A stretch of DNA of 10,375 nt. Source: Grammothele lineata. Lineage: Eukaryota > Basidiomycota > Agaricomycetes > Polyporales > Polyporaceae. The stretch spans positions 1 to 10,375 of the forward strand of contig NDFF03000232.1 in the NCBI GenBank assembly GCA_002150815.3, written 5' to 3'. Below, in pieces: positions 1 through 7,191 of this stretch. Every line of letters begins with the position of its first letter. The first letter of the stretch is position 1. The notes beneath the pieces were generated by a model. The model saw only the letters and a list, made by a program, of their open reading frames with translations. It was not told the origin of the DNA and did not search any database. The position numbers and the translations under genes were made by a program.

Positions 1-106
1 CGAGCACTGTGGTAGAGGGCGAGCGACACACGGGGGTTCTGTGGGGAGAGAGGCCTCGATTGGAAAAGGAGGTCAAACTGAGGAACACCCTCAGGAAGAC
101 CCAGAC

Positions 107-114
107 TATATAAG
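107..114 (+). promoter_or_regulatory. TATA box candidate (TATATAAG)
   Basis: TATATAAG is a perfect core-promoter TATA element. It lies about 200 bp upstream of the first coding frame on the plus strand, a workable distance for a fungal promoter with a leader of 100-170 nt. The motif is also TATA-like on the other strand and is short enough to arise by chance, so only the position supports it. Confidence 0.3.
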
Positions 115-182
115 TACATGCGAGACAATAACTATGGGTTGTGCAAGAAAGGAGGAACAATAGAGACGGGGGCGCGAGACGA

Positions 183-209
183 TGACTCAGAATGAGTCGC
201 GATGAGTCG
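183..209. promoter_or_regulatory. Triplet of bZIP (Gcn4/AP-1-like) sites at 10-bp spacing
   Basis: TGACTCA at 183-189 is followed by TGAGTCG at 193-199 and again at 203-209. The first is the exact consensus of Gcn4/AP-1 type bZIP factors; the other two differ from TGAGTCA at the last base. The starts are exactly 10 bp apart, close to one helical turn, so bound proteins would sit on the same face. The triplet lies between the TATA candidate and the first coding frame, which is unusual for an activator site. It may simply be a 10-bp tandem repeat. Confidence 0.3.
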
Positions 210-315
210 TACATACAATAGCGGTGTTGAACCGCCGCGGGACCGAATGGTACAGAGGTTGCGCTCATTGAGAAACAGGAAAGGGAAAAGAAAATACCGG
301 GCAGGAATGTCGTAA

Positions 316-1099
316 CATCGGTCGTCCTCTCCGGATTCGAAGAGCCTCCGCCGCAGCCATCGACACCTCTTCGACGATGAGGACAACGGCTACACGTCTT
401 CTCCCGTGCCTTCGTCTCCATCGGCCCACAAGCTTGAGTGCGTCGCTAGCAGCTCCCTGCTCACCTGCCAGAAGCGGCGCACAAGCGTTGGTCTGGGCAT
501 GCCCCCCGCACTCGCTCTGAACACGAACAAGAAGCGCCCTCGTCGCCCCGCGTTCAGCGCAATGATCACTCCTGGTGAGGGTCCCATATCGAGCTCGCCC
601 CTTCCGCAATCCGCGTACCCGGTCATGGCATCTTCGGACGACAAGGAAGAGGAGGAAGCGCCGGTCCACCGCCTGCCTTCTGTGCGTCGAGCGTTCTCGG
701 CGATGCTCCTTTCGAACCTGCTCGACCAAACAATGTCGAGCTTCGAGCATGACCTTGAGCTCACCCGCGCAGGCCTACGCGAAGCGCCAGCAGGTGAAGA
801 CGATCCGACGGTGCGACGGCACGGACGACTTCCGCCCCCTCACGGGCGTGACTGCGCTTATGAAGCGCGACGCGGAGGTCCTCAACTCATCGGGACGTCC
901 TGTGTGCCGGAGTGAAGAACGCGAGGAACGCGAGGAACGCGCGCGCACCGTCGCGGAACGCGACACTCCGCGAAGCAAGTACTTCAAGAACGCCGGGCCT
1001 GTCCTTGGCGGGTTCAGCGACAACAGGGCGTACGAGAAGCCGATCCTCCCGTGCCATTGTGTGTGCGAGGACGAGTTGATGAGGATCAAACCGGCGGCG
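316..1099 (+). CDS. Unrecognised N-terminal coding exons ahead of the MIF4G fragment
   Basis: I do not recognise this protein. Exon a (316-681) uses GC-ending codons typical of basidiomycete genes. It shows an acidic, Ser/Pro-rich start (LFDDEDNGYTSSPVPSSPS), a basic patch (KKRPRRPAFSAM) and an acidic run (DDKEEEEAP). Exon b (773-1099) gives AYAKRQQVKTI, DFRPLTGVTALMKRDAEVL, and a charged run SEEREEREERAR encoded by three near-identical 9-bp repeats at 917-943. RRPAFSAM in exon a recurs as VRRAFSAM just inside the proposed intron (about 685-710), so the intron could instead be coding followed by a frameshift near 770. The composition suggests a disordered, possibly nuclear region. The alternative is the diverged linker upstream of MIF4G in eIF4G, which is also disordered. 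Confidence 0.45.
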
Positions 1100-1159
1100 G
1101 TATGTTCTGCACTAGGATCGTTGTGGCTTGTCGGCCTAACTTATGTGCGTTTCCCGTAG
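1100..1159 (+). other. 60-nt spliceosomal intron
   Basis: GTATGT donor, CTAAC branch sequence at 1136-1140 and TTTCCCGTAG acceptor. It lies between two codons (phase 0), and removing it joins two GC-rich coding frames. This is the best supported intron of the upstream gene and a textbook short basidiomycete intron. Confidence 0.8.
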
Positions 1160-1697
1160 CTCAACAATCTTCTTGATGCCGTCAACAAGCTCACCATGGA
1201 ACACTTCGACTCGATCTCGGACCAGATCATCGCGTGGGCGAACAAGTCGGAGAAGGAGAAGGACGGGTGGACGCTGATCCAGGTCCTCCGGCTCGTCTTC
1301 GAGAAGGCGACGGATGAGACGACATGGTCGGAGATGTACGCGCGGCTGTGCTGGAAGATGATGGAGCAGATCAGCCCGAACGTCCACGACGACGGGATCA
1401 AGAACGCGGACTCGGAGGGCAAACCCATTGCCAGTGGCCAGCTGTTCCGCAAGTACCTGCTCAACCGCTGCCAGGAGGACTTCGAAAGCGGTCGGGTCGC
1501 GAAGGAGGCGACGGCCGCCGCCACTACGATGAAGGCGAATGAGAACAAGGCCCCCAAGGACGCCGCTGACGCGAGCAAGGTTGGCGAGAGCGCGCTCTAC
1601 TCGGACGAGTACTACGCCGCGCAGAAGGCGAAGCGTCAAGGTCTTGGTCTCATCAAATTCATCGGTGAGCTGTTCAAGCTGCAGCCCAGCTCCTCCC

Positions 1698-1941
1698 TCC
1701 CTCGCACGACTGATCGACATCCTCCGCTCACGGCGGATACCATGTGAGCACACACGGGCACACAGGCGCGTCCTGTCTTGACCTTCAACCTCTGCCATGT
1801 GTACTTTGGTACAACACACTCGACCTTCCCTCACGCGAGTACTCGACGTTCTCCGCTTGCGGCGGGTGCTACGTGAGCACACGAGCGCGCGGGCGCATCC
1901 TCTCTCGACCTTCAACCTCTGTCATGTGTATGCTCGTGCAA
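1698..1941 (+). repeat. Diverged two-copy tandem duplication, period 127-129 bp
   Basis: Copy 1 (about 1698-1814) and copy 2 (about 1827-1941) share the same ordered landmarks: TCCCTC; CTCCGCTCACGGCGG versus CTCCGCTTGCGGCGG (1722 and 1851); GTGAGCACAC; and CGACCTTCAACCTCTG with one base different in copy 1 (1779 and 1906), followed by a CATGTGTA landmark. The landmark offset falls from 129 to 127 bp, so there is a 2 bp indel. The first copy begins about 15 bp after the eIF4G homology ends, so the frame after that point reads this repeat, not eIF4G. I see no coding potential in it. Confidence 0.75.
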
Positions 1942-2253
1942 CCTTTTTCGTGAGGCGGATGTGGAGGCGAAGGCGGTACTGTTTTGTGTTATGCTTTGGA
2001 TGTGTACCCTGTAGCTGTAATAGCTCAAATTATCAGATTGGATTCTCTAGTAGATTCAAGGAGCAAGATGAGCCGAATTAGTGGGCCACACCAGTTAATT
2101 GCGACCTCATCGAAACTGGCCATTGGATATTAGCATGAAATTAGGACTATTGCATGCTAATTGACTAGTTTACAAAGGTGGCCTTAGCATTACACAGAAA
2201 TAGTCGAAAGTAGCAGTTAATATTGCTTAATGGATGTAGTTAGCGCTAATTGG
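1942..2253. other. AT-rich intergenic stretch between the two converging gene remnants
   Basis: Composition falls from GC-rich coding to AT-rich at about 1980. There is no convincing open frame. A 9-bp inverted pair, ATTAGCATG at 2129-2137 and CATGCTAAT at 2153-2161, sits among several related TTAAT/GCTAAT words (2094-2260), which hints at a small decayed repeat. This DNA separates the points where both neighbouring genes lose their family homology, so it is probably foreign filler or a rearrangement scar. Confidence 0.4.
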
Positions 2254-3198
2254 CTAGGGGGGGTTTTCCTGATGGATATCTTCCCCGCTGCGTCCGCGAA
2301 CAGGCTGAGAAAGGGGAAGAACGGTATCCTTTGACGCACTATTTGCCAGGTGTGTAGCATGAGAGACAGAAACGAGAGATGGAGAAAGATGGGTTACGCA
2401 CGAGCGACCAGAAAGGATAACGGGCGCGTAGAGGCGGAGGGTCTCGCGGCACACAGCGTCGAGGTACGGGAGCTTGACAAGATCTTCGTAGGATATGTCG
2501 GCGTGGTCGCTACCCTGCGCCTCCATGATTTCCGCGCGGACCTTCGCCTGAGCATCCGGGTGCTGAGCGAGAAGATGAAGAATGCGAGAGAGCGCGTTCG
2601 AGGTAGTGTCCATGCCAGCTAGGATGAACGTCCTGCAAGGGTAGCATCCGCAAGCGTGCATGTGTTACATAATGCGCATCTTCCTCGGACAGTGGAGTAC
2701 TCACGACATCTGGGCATGGATCTCCTCGTCCGTCATCCTCTCGTTCTCCGCAGCAGCCATGTTTGCCTTCACTGCGCAATTGAAGTGTCAGCTGAACGTC
2801 AACTCGCGGAGCAGCCGTCAACTCACAGCAGATACTCATGATATCCTTTCCCTCCCCGACCTCGTGTGCCAGTGAAGCGTCGCCCCGTGCTAGTAATGCC
2901 TTCTTCTCCGCAATGATCTCGCTCGAGCGGCGGTCCATCGTATCATAGATCTGCATCAGCTTCCTAACCGCAGCGTTCGGGAACCAGCGCAGAAGAGCGC
3001 GCATCGTCGAGTCGGACAGGTACCATGAACACATGTCAATGGTGAAGCTGAGAAGCATGGCACGTTGAAGTGTCGGACTGCGTGGCATGTAGTCAGGCAT
3101 GTGTAGGTAGCAGCAAAGTATAGCGACTCACAAGAAGAGCTTGACAGCTTCGCCATACTCATCTGTCGAGTCGTCGAGGAAGTTGTCGAACGAGTATC

Positions 3199-3203
3199 CA
3201 AGA
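3199..3203. repeat. Target-site duplication, left copy (CAAGA)
   Basis: CAAGA directly abuts the 5' TGTAACGG end of the LTR and is repeated at 3786-3790. A 5-bp duplication is what Ty3/gypsy and Copia integrases generate. Confidence 0.9.
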
Positions 3204-3785
3204 TGTAACGGTTTTCGATCTCACGTGGTCTTAACGCCCAGGAAAGACGCCCCTATTTGTTTCGCCCCTTGCAGGGATTGAACCCAGGGCGGGAGAACCC
3301 CTAACCCTTCAGGGAACCCTACAGACCACATGGCAGGACCCTTCTGGGCCCTATTACATACGTCTTACTTCATGGATGATGTCACCCCTCCGGACCCTTC
3401 CGGCCATTCCTATTTCACGTGTCCCGAGCTCTGGATCACCCGGATGCAATCCAGACTCGCTCCCTTGGTAACCATTTGATATTCCCCCTATCTTTAGCGT
3501 CCAATCATAGGTAGTGTATTGTAGACCCCCCACATGTATATAAGGACCCCCTGTCTGACCCTGAGAGGGCAGACTTGTTCTTCTGTTATCCCCTCCTCCT
3601 AGCGGAGTCCTCTCCCCTCTATACATCTCTTTGCTAGACTCCTGTCTGCTTGCAGCCTAACGGCACTGCTCCCTCGTCGCACCCTTGTTTGCACCCATCG
3701 CGACACTATTGTGTTTGTTTGCCCCACAAGTAAGCCCCAGCGCTTTCTTTGTTTGTTTGTCCTTGTGGCGGCACCTGCCGTGACA
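3204..3785 (+). mobile_element. Solo LTR of a retrotransposon (Ty3/gypsy-like), 582 bp
   Basis: The element begins TGTAACGG and ends CCGTGACA, an 8-bp terminal inverted repeat with one mismatch and the TG...CA ends of LTRs. Five-base duplications CAAGA flank it on both sides. Inside are a CCAAT box at 3501-3505 and TATATAAG at 3537-3544, which place U3 on the left and transcription to the right, opposite to the P450. A 7-bp inverted pair CCACAAG/CTTGTGG (3724-3730, 3762-3768) lies near the U5 end. No gag, pol, primer-binding site or polypurine tract is present, so this is a solo LTR left by LTR-LTR recombination. Assignment to gypsy rather than copia is from the overall look only. Confidence 0.9.
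3537..3544 (+). promoter_or_regulatory. TATA box of the LTR promoter
   Basis: TATATAAG lies 333 bp into the 582 bp LTR, 32 bp after a CCAAT box, the usual place for the U3 promoter. If it is still active, transcription would run rightwards through the antisense of the P450 5' half. Confidence 0.6.
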
Positions 3786-3790
3786 CAAGA
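3786..3790. repeat. Target-site duplication, right copy (CAAGA)
   Basis: Second copy of the 5-bp CAAGA, immediately after the LTR end. On the P450 strand it reads TCTTG and contains codon 192 and the first base of codon 193. With one copy kept and the LTR left out, the P450 reading frame is continuous (AGLGYSFD). Confidence 0.9.
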
Positions 3791-4722
3791 CCAGCTTGCC
3801 CAAGCATCTCTAGCGTCGTGCGCGCCATCCAGCCGTTGATATCCATCTCCTGCGCAGACCCGTCTTTGGTAAGGCGTTTACCCATAGCTTCGTTTAGCTA
3901 CGAAAGGTCGTTGAAATGAAGAGACGCGGAGAGACGAGGAGAGTCCTTACTTTATGGGCGATGTTGTAGAAGATATGCGTCATATCCCGGAGGTGCGCTG
4001 CGGAGAAGACTGGGTTGAGCAACTTGCGTTGACGCTTGTGCTGATCCCCGCGTGTAGTAAGAACGCCAGGCCCAAGAAGCATCGCAAGATCGCTTCAACG
4101 AAGGTTAATCCAGCCATCGCGCAGGAAGTATATCTCACTGATAGAACGCACTTCGAGGGCTCGAGACCCTTCGGGAAGAACTCTTGATCTTTCACCATGA
4201 CACTATGCAGAGCTTTCGGGTCGTAAATCACAACCATACGTCTCTGCACAACGAACTGCGAGTTAATAACCGTCGTGCCGTAGTAGATGAGGACCCACTC
4301 CGAGCAATGATCTAATCACATAAGCCGGACCATACGTCTCCGCAAACTGGGCCCAGGTTCTCCAGCTCTGGGAAGCCGCAAATTGGGGAAGGTTGCCTAC
4401 AAAGTACGCTGTCAGGTTGTTATCTCCTCGATGTTTGTGAGATACACCTACCGAACCAGAACGACGCAGACGGTGGGCCCGGGAGTACATCAACTGGCTG
4501 GGAGGTGAGGTAGAAGCGGAAGATCTTCCAGGAAAGATATGTGACTCCGAGGAGCACCGCGCCGACTGGAAGGGAGAGTGACATGATGATAAGGCGGCGC
4601 GAGTTCAAAGGCGCGACACCCTTAAAACGGGCCTGACGAAGCGCTCCCTTCTCGATGAAATCGGGGCAGCCGAAATCCCGGCAAGGAAGGTTTAGGGGCC
4701 CGAGCATCCGAGTTATTGGCAT

Positions 4723-5567
4723 ATCTTACGAAGGTAGCTTATGAGTACTGCTGGAAAGCATTCCTGAGAGGGCGCGAATTGAACTGCGGTCTGCTTGGGT
4801 GCGTGCGCATTGGCGTATGCGCCGCAGTGTCCAGAATTCCGAACGATGGCTCTACCGCTTATTCAGATGAAATAGGAAGGGCAGCACGTGTGCGCCAAGG
4901 TGGCGCCACCTCTACCATACCCAATGGTTATACCCGAGGCTACCGACAAAGATATCTGAATGTTGAATACATCCTAGAGAGGCGCATAGAAGTTAGCAAT
5001 AGACCGGTCAATCCACTGTCCGGTATCATGCAGCAGGAGATGCGCTGCGTCCTGTATCATTTTCACAGGTGATCCGCCCCACTCCGTCACCGAGAAATGG
5101 AGTACGAGATACCTCGGCACGCCCAAGGGATCCATCATTTATACCTTTCGGAAAAGAAGACACGTATTATGCCGCAGGAACAGCTTACGCACAAGACCGC
5201 GACCTTGCCGCAGCGACAACGCAGTTTAGTCCGCAGCCGCGTCACCGACTGAGATTGAAGTGCTTACCAGAACTACTTAAGTACTGGCAGCGTGCCTTAC
5301 ACGTCCTTCGTCTATTGAGCGGCCCCGATTCGCGATTTGATACTTCGAATTCAAATTCAATGCTGAGTCGCTAGTCGGCTTCACAGCCGCCTTTGTGAAC
5401 CAGAGCTGTCGAATGTGGGTGTATCCGTCGCTGAAGCCCCTTCGCATGAGTACCCAACTTCCGGTAATGAACGTATAGGACAACACGTACGTGATAGTAC
5501 TAGTCGCTGAGGAAGAAACTAAGAAAACTGGCCAGCCCGCCGCGTGGACGAGTCATGACGACGGTCT
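4723..5567. other. Intergenic region, no gene supported
   Basis: Two moderate plus-strand frames (4716-5072 and 5069-5374) and one minus-strand frame (5277-5486) are open, but none has a recognisable motif, GC-ending codon bias or splice signals. Part of this stretch should be the promoter of the minus-strand P450, but I see no clear TATA or CCAAT box just upstream of 4584. Composition is intermediate and irregular, as expected of decayed sequence. Confidence 0.5.
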
Positions 5568-5585
5568 AAGGAAGGAAGGAAGGAA
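5568..5585. repeat. AAGG microsatellite
   Basis: About four and a half copies of AAGG in a row. This is a simple-sequence tract with no other feature attached. It lies about 15 bp before the foldback and transposon-end-like sequence at 5602-5655. Confidence 0.85.
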
Positions 5586-5601
5586 GAAATCAATTATTTA
5601 T

Positions 5602-5655
5602 AGTGGCACGGAGGCCGGAACGGCCGAAGTTGCCACTGTCTAGTCTCTACCGTAG
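5602..5655. repeat. Small foldback plus a MITE-type terminal motif (decayed element)
   Basis: AGTGGCA (5602-5608) and GGCCG (5613-5617) pair with CGGCC (5621-5625) and TGCCACT (5631-5637) around a three-base loop. The next bases, GTCTAGTCTCTACCGTAG (5638-5655), resemble the right end of the MITE-like element at 9749-10014, which reads GGTCTGATCTCTACAGTAG. This suggests a degraded relative of that element ending here. No matching left end is visible. Confidence 0.4.
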
Positions 5656-6245
5656 GGCTACTCCGAAGAAGCGTACAAGGGACATCTAGGGCATGGGAGA
5701 TACTATCGCTACAGGGGGAGCACAGATAAATGGTAACACGTAAACGAGAGCGGCAGCGGAATCGGAGGAGATGTAGACAATGAGGGTATGTGACGGAAGC
5801 ACATAGTGGCGTGAGAATACTATAGACTTACTGTGTAACCGGGTATGACGAACGCCCACGGTTACTGTGGCCCGGGCCCCGGCCGGATTTTGCAAATACC
5901 CACACAACCTGGTCCGGCCGGCATCATGACATAATAGTAGTGGTAGTAACTAATGATACTAGTTCCTATATAGCAGTGTACATAGAACAAATGATGATCA
6001 GTAATCTCGCTTGGCCTCGGAATATGAAAGGTAACTACTCCGGCCAGGATCAACAATATAGACACAGTTTGTTAACCGGCCGGAAATGGCCACGGATCTA
6101 CTATAATTGGCACCTCCGGGTGGCTGATGGTGGCCGGCCATGCAGGACGCGGACGACGGGAGGGGAAGCCTAGCAGGTATAGACAGAGGGATTAGACATG
6201 GGGGAGACGAGTGGATGGACCTGGGACAACGTCCGTACATTAGAA
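5656..6245. other. Gene-free repeat-derived DNA
   Basis: No gene. The stretch contains the left member of a long-distance inverted pair (5791-5922) and several CCGGCCGG-type palindromic words (for example near 5880, 5914 and 6077). A GATGGTGGCCGGCC word near 6127 resembles the reverse complement of sequence near 10040, so the long-distance similarity may extend in patches beyond the core. The open frames here are short and lack motifs. Confidence 0.5.
5791..5922 (+). repeat. Left member of a long-distance inverted repeat pair
   Basis: The reverse complement aligns with 10076-10207. The core 5852-5886 matches 10113-10147 at 31 of 35 positions by hand and contains GGCCCGGGCCCCGGCCGG. On both sides of the core, landmarks occur in the same order: TTGCAAAT with a second CCGGCCGG inward, and CTCACGC followed by CGGAAG outward. 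Inverted copies about 4.2 kb apart could be the ends of one large element or two insertions of the same family in opposite orientation. Confidence 0.65.
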
Positions 6246-6660
6246 GCGGGACACGGATGATGGAAATAGAAGCCTAGCCTCAGGCATAGAGAGAGGGGTC
6301 GGAGGTGGGAGAGATAGGCAGACACACCTGAGACAATATCCGCACATTGGGAGTGGGACATAGATGATGGGAGAAGTCTAGCAGATATTAGCAGAGGGGA
6401 GAGTCATGAGGGAGATCAGTGGATGCACCTGTAACAAGGATGGACATTGAGGAGCGGGACACGGATGATGAGAGGACAGGTTTAGCAGGGAGAGACACTA
6501 GTGAGCACACTGGATCAAGTAGCTGGAGGTTGGGGAGCAGGACATAGATGACAGGAGAAGTCTAGCAGGTGTAGATGTATCTGGGATAATGGCCAGATAT
6601 TGAGGAGCGGGACACGGACATTGAGACACGGACATTGAGGAGCGGGACACGGACGACAGA
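6246..6660. repeat. Degenerate minisatellite, unit about 35-108 bp
   Basis: GCGGGACACGG-like landmarks start at about 6246, 6353, 6453, 6537, 6607 and 6642. Between them recur GAAGTCTAGCAG, ACCTGGGACAA and ATTGAGGAGC variants in consistent order. Spacing shrinks from about 108 to 35 bp from left to right, as if the units were progressively deleted towards the 13-bp array that follows. No coding capacity. Confidence 0.65.
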
Positions 6661-6670
6661 CATCTGGAAC

Positions 6671-6774
6671 TGATGTCCGCAAATGATGTCCGAAAACAAT
6701 ATCCGAGAATGACATCCGGAATTAACCTCCGCAAATGATGTCCGCAAATCACTTCCGCAAATCACATCCGAGTT
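6671..6774 (+). repeat. Eight-unit 13-bp array (TGATGTCCGCAAA type)
   Basis: Eight consecutive 13-mers: TGATGTCCGCAAA at 6671, 6684 (one change) and 6736 exactly, with variants at 6697, 6710, 6723, 6749 and 6762. All keep TCCG in the same place. The period and the TGAxxTCCG frame match the arrays at 8339-8416 and 9229-9683, so this is an outlying block of the same minisatellite family about 1.6 kb away. Confidence 0.8.
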
Positions 6775-6888
6775 TGAGTATATCCGAAAGAGACATCCAT
6801 GTATGCCCTTCTGCCCATTGTGCGCTCTTTGGGCGCTTTTTTTGTAACTTCAGTTTTACCCCATTAAACTAACAGCTTCATCAGTTTC

Positions 6889-6971
6889 CCACCTATTAAG
6901 GGCACATTAGGTGCATTCAATGTGGGTTGTAGCCGCATTTTGAGTGCACCTAATACACCTGTAATAGGGGG
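6889..6971. repeat. 83-nt inverted repeat
   Basis: The inner stem ATTAGGTGCATTCAA (6906-6920) pairs with TTGAGTGCACCTAAT (6940-6954) at 14 of 15 positions around a 19-base loop. Pairing continues outwards with a few mismatches to CCACCTATTA (6889-6898) and TAATAGGGGG (6962-6971). This is a strong foldback of a size typical of tiny MITE remnants or structured RNA. Confidence 0.75.
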
Positions 6972-6988
6972 ACTAGTACTTGTTTACC

Positions 6989-7060
6989 AGCAGGGGACTG
7001 AATGGGACTGAGACACGCATCAAAGAACAAATTGCTCATGCAGTTTTTGCGTCCCCTGCT
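6989..7060. repeat. 10-bp perfect inverted pair
   Basis: AGCAGGGGAC (6989-6998) is the reverse complement of GTCCCCTGCT (7051-7060), 52 bases apart. It is the second of three foldbacks in about 300 bp. Confidence 0.6.
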
Positions 7061-7140
7061 CGCAAAAGAGCGCATTTTAAAGCTGCATTATAGGGCTTTC
7101 AAACGCAACCCTTTGCGTGTGAAACGGTCCATGCGTTCCC

Positions 7141-7191
7141 GAGATAAGTTACCTGCTCCTCCTGAGTAGCACCAGGAGAAGCAGGTGTATC
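7141..7191. repeat. 51-nt hairpin
   Basis: ACCTGCTCCTCCTG (7151-7164) pairs with CAGGAGAAGCAGGT (7173-7186) at 13 of 14 positions around the loop AGTAGCAC. The stem extends through a bulge to GAGATA (7141-7146) and TATCTC (7186-7191). Confidence 0.7.

Larger units (their letters stand above)
1..315. other. Non-coding leader upstream of the first gene
   Basis: No open frame here has convincing codon use. The stretch is purine-rich on the plus strand and holds a TATATAAG box at 107-114 and three TGASTCR sites at 183-209. The frame that opens at 316 is closed upstream by TAA at 313-315. The first coding exon therefore begins downstream of that stop, either at a 3' splice site or at an internal start codon. 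One short ATG frame (247-315) ends at that same TAA and could be an upstream ORF. Confidence 0.5.
316..1747 (+). pseudogene. Truncated eIF4G-like gene (partial MIF4G domain), three-exon model
   Basis: eIF4G scaffolds the cap-binding complex in the cytoplasm, and its MIF4G HEAT domain binds eIF4A. Model: exon a opens by 316 and ends at 681; a phase-0 intron runs 682-772 (GTGCGT...CAG, 91 nt); exon b is 773-1099; a phase-0 intron runs 1100-1159 (GTATGT, CTAAC branch at 1136-1140, TAG, 60 nt); exon c is 1160-1747. Exon c reads NKLTMEHFDSISDQIIAWAN, continues through FRKYLLNRCQEDFE to KFIGELFKLQ at 1683, then leaves the family for about 20 unrelated residues and a TGA. Roughly the first three fifths of MIF4G is present; the rest of MIF4G and everything downstream are absent. 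A Trp replaces the usual Arg in the LCR-type motif (LCWKMMEQ). The first intron and the true start are inferred, and no in-frame Met lies near 316. Exons a and b are not recognisably eIF4G. The MIF4G identity is secure; pseudogene status is inferred from the truncation. Confidence 0.75.
2254..4584 (-). pseudogene. Cytochrome P450 (fungal, membrane-anchored), 3'-truncated and split by an LTR
   Basis: P450s are heme monooxygenases, here of the ER-anchored fungal type. Exons on the minus strand: 4584-4452, 4396-4299, 4243-4152, 4092-3951, 3897-3132 (interrupted), 3077-2827, 2771-2705, 2632-2402, 2338-2254. Introns are 53-72 nt, all GT-AG, and every junction keeps frame. Without the LTR and one target-site copy the model gives 425 residues. 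Visible are an N-terminal membrane segment (about residues 5-26), the LPGPP hinge (34-38), a GDQHKRQRKLLNPVF C-helix motif, the I-helix AGMDTTS (326-332) and the K-helix ETLR (384-387). Homology stops soon after KDTVLPLSQPVRG; the remaining residues and stop are unrelated. The PERF region and the FxxGxRxCxG heme-cysteine loop, roughly the last 100-130 residues of the family, are absent, so no working enzyme could be made. Start: the Met at 4584 precedes the hydrophobic anchor; an in-frame Met at 4722 would add 46 atypical residues. I could not assign a CYP family. Confidence 0.93.

Noticed and set aside
132..1089. Minus-strand frames opposite the first exons
   Set aside because: They are mirror images of the GC-rich plus-strand coding frames, with low-complexity Arg/Ser content and no motif.
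1136..1915. Minus-strand frames of 259 and 145 codons opposite the MIF4G exon
   Set aside because: They are antisense shadows of the strongly biased eIF4G-like exon on the plus strand, which has clear protein homology.
3268..3310. tRNA-like B-box (GGGTTCAATCC) on the minus strand inside the LTR
   Set aside because: The T-arm stem does not close properly and no anticodon or D-arm can be drawn upstream, so it is a chance match within the LTR U3.
4585..4722. 46-residue N-terminal extension of the P450 from the upstream in-frame Met
   Set aside because: Fungal P450s of this type start just before the hydrophobic anchor. The extension has no family-like sequence and would bury the membrane segment internally.
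4716..5374. Two plus-strand open frames of 118 and 101 codons
   Set aside because: No recognisable domain, no basidiomycete-like GC3 bias and no splice signals tying them together. They resemble chance frames in mid-GC DNA.
6815..6845. Hairpin followed by a T-run, resembling a terminator
   Set aside because: The stem is only four base pairs (GCGC) before seven or more T residues, and there is no gene or Pol III transcript upstream for it to end.
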